NCBI RefSeq assembly: GCF_014805685.1
Contig: NC_060887.1
Span: 15,347,463 to 15,411,462, forward strand
Length of the DNA: 64,000 bases
Direction of reading: 5' to 3'
Source of the DNA: Silurus meridionalis
Lineage: Eukaryota > Chordata > Actinopteri > Siluriformes > Siluridae
This document shows positions 60,735-64,000 of the stretch, piece after piece. Position numbers and translations under genes: made by a program. Below the pieces are notes generated by a model that searched no databases, was not told where the DNA came from, and worked only from the letters and a program-made list of their open reading frames with translations. Position 1 is the stretch's first letter, and each line of letters starts with the position of its first letter.

Positions 60735-61630
60735 AACTGTAATTGATGGTGAACAACTGAAGAAAGTGACATTTGGAGAAAAAGACAAGAGAAAACCTCA
60801 CAAAACTATATTAACTGTTGGGGTAACAGGAGTTGCAAAGTCGACTCTCATCGATGCTATTATCACCTACATGCTGGGTGTGGAGAGTAAAGACAGAATA
60901 TGTGTGTGAGATCATAGAGACAAAAAAATACCAACATGATTTTAAAACACATGCAGTCACAGTGTGTGACACACAGTGTAACCATGTTCTCTCACTATCA
61001 TTGACATTGATGGCTTTGGAGACACAGTACATTCAAAGAAAGAAATCTTGCTCAAGGTTTAGTGAGATTATTTAAATCTAATGAGGAGTCGGTGAAATGA
61101 ATGCAGTGTGTCTTGTGGTCCCATCAAACAACACTTTCATCAATGACAGGTAGTTGCATATTCTTGATGATCTTTATTCAGCAGTGATGTGGAGGAAAAT
61201 ATTTTTGTGTTCATCACAGATGACAAACACAATTTAACAAAAGCCATCATAGAGGCCGACTTCCCATGTGCTTAAAATGATAAAGGGGAGCCTGTGTATT
61301 TTAGGTTTTACATATTGTGAATACTTTAATGATCCGAAATTATTTACTGCTTATCAATCATCATGGATTCACTTGTAAAAGAACATGGAGGGATTTCTGA
61401 TCTTTGTTAAAGAAAGTAAATCCTTAAGCACAAAGAAGACTAGAATTGGTCACAAACAACTGACCTCTTTCATCTTCAATTTGAAGGATCGAATAACAAT
61501 GATGGAATTTAAGATAAAGCAGCTTGAGCAAGCAAAAGAGGCCCTACAGCAACTTGATAAGTGAAAAGAAACAAGGATAACTTTGAATTTGAAGTGGATG
61601 AGTCTTACAAAGACAAGGTAACAATTCTAT
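60735..61630 (+). pseudogene. Decayed AIG1/septin-like GTPase copy
   Basis: The plus strand aligns with the intact GTPase at 49647-51379. LKKVTFGEKDKRKPHKTILT is followed by a P-loop in which the Gly before Lys is Ala (GVTGVAKST) and by YMLGVESKDRI. The DTPGF switch has become DIDGF. There is a stop after the ESKDRI block, then shifts and stops throughout: MNAVCLVVPSN near 61098, FLIFVKESKSL near 61393 and a helical segment to 61620. The Cys-rich module is not found. It is a long-dead paralogue in opposite orientation to the intact gene. Confidence 0.85.
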
Positions 61631-61808
61631 ATAACTATATATGTATATAACTATATATATTCTATATATACATTCGGACCACAAATGTAACTTGCTGTAA
61701 AATCTGTGAGTCTGTGAAAGGATTTTAGAACATAAAATAAACGAGTGCTTTAACTCTATCTTGAATCTACTCTCTTCTGGTAAGGTAGGATTCTAACTTT
61801 GTATATCC
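61631..61808. other. Intergenic sequence
   Basis: Contains a short tatata-rich stretch at 61627-61670; nothing else recognised. Confidence 0.4.
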
Positions 61809-61885
61809 AGGGGCGCCGTTAGGGGGGGTGCAGAGTATGCCAGGCATATGGGCCCAAGAGAACGCTAGGGGGCCTCACAATCATC
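61809..61885 (+). mobile_element. Possible DNA-transposon left end
   Basis: The words ccaggggcgccgttaggg and tatgggcccaagagaacgc, followed by tagggggcctcac, resemble the left terminus of a dispersed fish element. The right end was not found and homology fades into AT-rich sequence. Confidence 0.3.
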
Positions 61886-62308
61886 AATTAAAATGTTTTA
61901 AATTTAATTACATACACACATATATTTTAAATAATAACACTGTGGTAAAATAAAATTAATTCCCTGTAAATAAAATTAAACTGAAAATAGGATGAAAATG
62001 TTTATTTATTTTTTGACTTTGAGAGAGTGTTAACTCATGAATAAAATTAAACGCATGAGGTTTGTCTACAGACTGCATAAGTTAAAATGTGTTTAGAAGC
62101 TCGTTGTGGTATTTAGTCGGTTGATATGTTACATTTCTCTTCCTTTATACATCTGTCTTTTTTAAAATGTTTTATTAAAAAATGAAAATCATTTATATTC
62201 ATTTATATTCATTATATCATTTATATTGTAACATATTATGCAATAGCAAATTATAACATTTCTTTAACAATACAAATTATTTTATTATTAATAATATAAC
62301 ATTGTGTG
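61886..62308. other. AT-rich intergenic sequence
   Basis: Many tttatatt and ataata words; no feature recognised. Confidence 0.4.
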
Positions 62309-64000
62309 TCAAGTCAAGTCAAGTCAAGTTTATTTGTATAGCGCTTTTCACAACAGACATTGTCTCAAAGCAGCTTTACACAAATCAACAGTGATGGTGA
62401 ATGGTGTGAATTTGTCCCTGATGAGCAGCCGTGGCGACTGTGGCAAGGAAAAACTCCCTTAGATGTTATGAGGAAGAAACCTTGAGAGGAACCAGACTCA
62501 AAAGGGGAACCCATCCTCATCTGGGTGACATCAAGAGTTTGATCTTTCAACAATACAGAACACTGGAGAGTGAGAACTAACATGAGCACTGGAGTATAAG
62601 ATTATAAGTGATGTTCTTTCTGCAGTCTTAAACAGTCTATATGGTTAGTAGCTCCGAGTTTTATGAGCTCAGCACAGATCCAGCATCAGCTTCTCCATGC
62701 CAGAGCCTTTAAACACTCCAGGAGGTCCAATGTCAAAACTCCACACATGTAGCGGGATCCAAATGGCACTGGTACGTCTCTAGATGGTTCGGGATGTTTG
62801 CGAGTTCGGCACCTACTTCTTCAAAGGTCCGTAATCATCACGAGGTGGGAGGTGACTGGAGCTGGCCAAACCTCAGGGTGTCTCGGGATGGGGAGAGAAA
62901 GAGAAGCAGTGGAGAGGAATTAGCGTAGCTGCTGTTCATGATATTAACAGCACAAGTTGATAATGTGCATGTGATCAGACGTTCTGGAGCACAAGGTTAT
63001 GATATGTGATGTGTGTTATGTGTAGGCTTTGCTAAAAAGATATGTTTTAATCTACACTTAAACTGGGAGAGTGTGTCTGAGCCCCGAACACTGTCAGGAA
63101 GACTATTCCAGAGTTTAGGAGCTAAATGTGAAAATGATCTACCGCCTTTAGTGGACTTTGCTATTCTACGAACAACTAGAAGCCCAGAGTTTTGAGATCT
63201 CAGGGAGTGTGGCGGATTGTAGTGTGTTAAAAGACTGGATAGATACCTGGGAGCCAAACCATTTAGTGCTTTATAAGTGAGAAGTAATAGTTTGTAATCT
63301 ATTCGAAACTTAACAGGAAGCCAATGTAGGGACGATAGGATTGGGGTTATGTGATCATATTTTCTTGATCTTGTAAGAACTCTGGCTGCTGCATTCTGGA
63401 CTAACTGAAGCTTGTTTATTAATGACGCAGGACATCCACCTAGTAATGCATTACAGTAGTCTATTCTGGAGGTCATGAACGCATGGACGAGCTTCTCTGC
63501 ATCGGATATAGACAACATGTTTCTTAATTTAGAAATATTTCTAAGATGAAAGAAGGCTGTTTTTGTAACTTGGTTGATATGATTTTTAAAAGACAGGTCG
63601 CTGTCTAAAATAACACCCAGGTCTTTTACCGTTGAACTAGTGGTTACAGAACATCCGTCTAAATGCAGGTTGAGATGCTGGAGCGTGTGTTTGTATATAT
63701 ATACCTATTGATGGTGTTTATGTTAGTGCAGTGCTTTTGTTTCCTGTTAATTTTGCTACCATGCTGAATAAAAATCCAGGATTATGCTTGTTATTTTCTA
63801 AGAGGGTAGAGAAATATGCTAATCTAGCAGCAATAAGAGCTTTTCTATAACTCAGGAGGCTCTCCTTCCATGCTATTTGAAATACTGTCAATTTGGTTTG
63901 ATGTCATGATATTTTGTTTTTAAGGGGAGCTACATCATCTAGATTGTATGGAAACTGAAGGAGGAGAACCATAGTGTGATTTTCAGGGAAGAAGTCAGAC
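62309..64000 (-). mobile_element. L2-like LINE, internally deleted, runs off window
   Basis: Read on the minus strand, the right edge encodes the linker before reverse transcriptase (ALIAARLAYFSTLLENN, HNPGFLFSMVAKLTGN at about 63850-63740). At about 63690 it jumps to the C-terminal part: VKDLGVILDSDLSFKNH, SRIDYCNALLGGCPASLINK, LHWLPVKFRIDYKLLLLTYK and LAPKLWNSLPDSVRG, with the stop at 62997. Most of the RT core is deleted. A long 3' UTR ends caaagcagctttacac-like (inverted) at about 62370 and a cttgacttgac tail at about 62309. The C-terminal 173-residue frame is intact. Confidence 0.9.

Overview
This window is vertebrate nuclear DNA, almost certainly from a teleost fish and probably an ostariophysan. 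That reading rests on the repeat content: Tc1/mariner elements, hAT relics with BED fingers, L2- and RTE-like LINE tails, a DIRS-type retrotransposon, and dense (TA)n, (CA)n and (GATG)n arrays. Species cannot be fixed from the sequence alone. Most long reading frames are artefacts of simple repeats or transposon remnants.

Two host genes are supported. The first is cdkal1 (tRNA methylthiotransferase) on the minus strand. Its first coding exon is at 43188-43354 and the next coding exon at 40606-40718. Splice sites and codon phase agree exactly, and the translation matches the CDKAL1 N-terminus. A possible non-coding first exon and promoter lie near 44204-44460. No later cdkal1 exon was recognised below 40606, so positions 1-40605 are best read as one very large intron. 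In vertebrates the cdkal1 introns are known to carry long-range enhancers assigned to the neighbouring sox4 gene. Several non-repetitive stretches rich in POU, SOX, FOX and homeodomain-like motifs (near 6.3, 15.2, 19.45, 23.5, 26.4 and 39.7 kb) are listed as enhancer candidates, and a CpG-rich block with CCAAT boxes lies at 31.26-31.70 kb. These are hypotheses.

The second gene, at 49647-51379 on the minus strand, encodes a 517-residue AIG1/septin-like GTPase with a C-terminal cysteine-rich module and coiled coil. It has two exons. The short first exon was recovered by its ATG, splice donor and phase. A decayed relative lies on the plus strand at about 60735-61630. About 250 bp just upstream of that pseudogene recur in inverted orientation at 45.64-45.93 kb.

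Layout: 0.4-1.1 kb, GATG minisatellite; 2.3-4.0 kb, DD37E Tc1/mariner element in a (TA)n array; 4.06-5.3 kb, Tc1 relic split by a hAT element; 5.3-15.4 kb, mostly unique intron with LINE and Tc1 scraps; 15.6-20.05 kb, repeated pyrimidine tracts and (GT)n; 20-26.7 kb, mostly unique; 26.7-29.3 kb, dispersed repeat with internal minisatellite, a MITE and a BED-hAT; 29.3-33.6 kb, unique with a CpG-rich block; 33.6-39.2 kb, purine tract and Tc1 or LINE scraps; 40.6-44.5 kb, cdkal1 5' end with an L2 LINE in intron 2; 44.7-49.5 kb, LINE, inverted repeat and hAT; 49.6-51.4 kb, GTPase gene; 51.7-54.65 kb, DIRS relic; 57.6-60.1 kb, two TA-targeting transposons back to back; 60.7-61.6 kb, GTPase pseudogene; 62.3-64.0 kb, L2 LINE running off the window.
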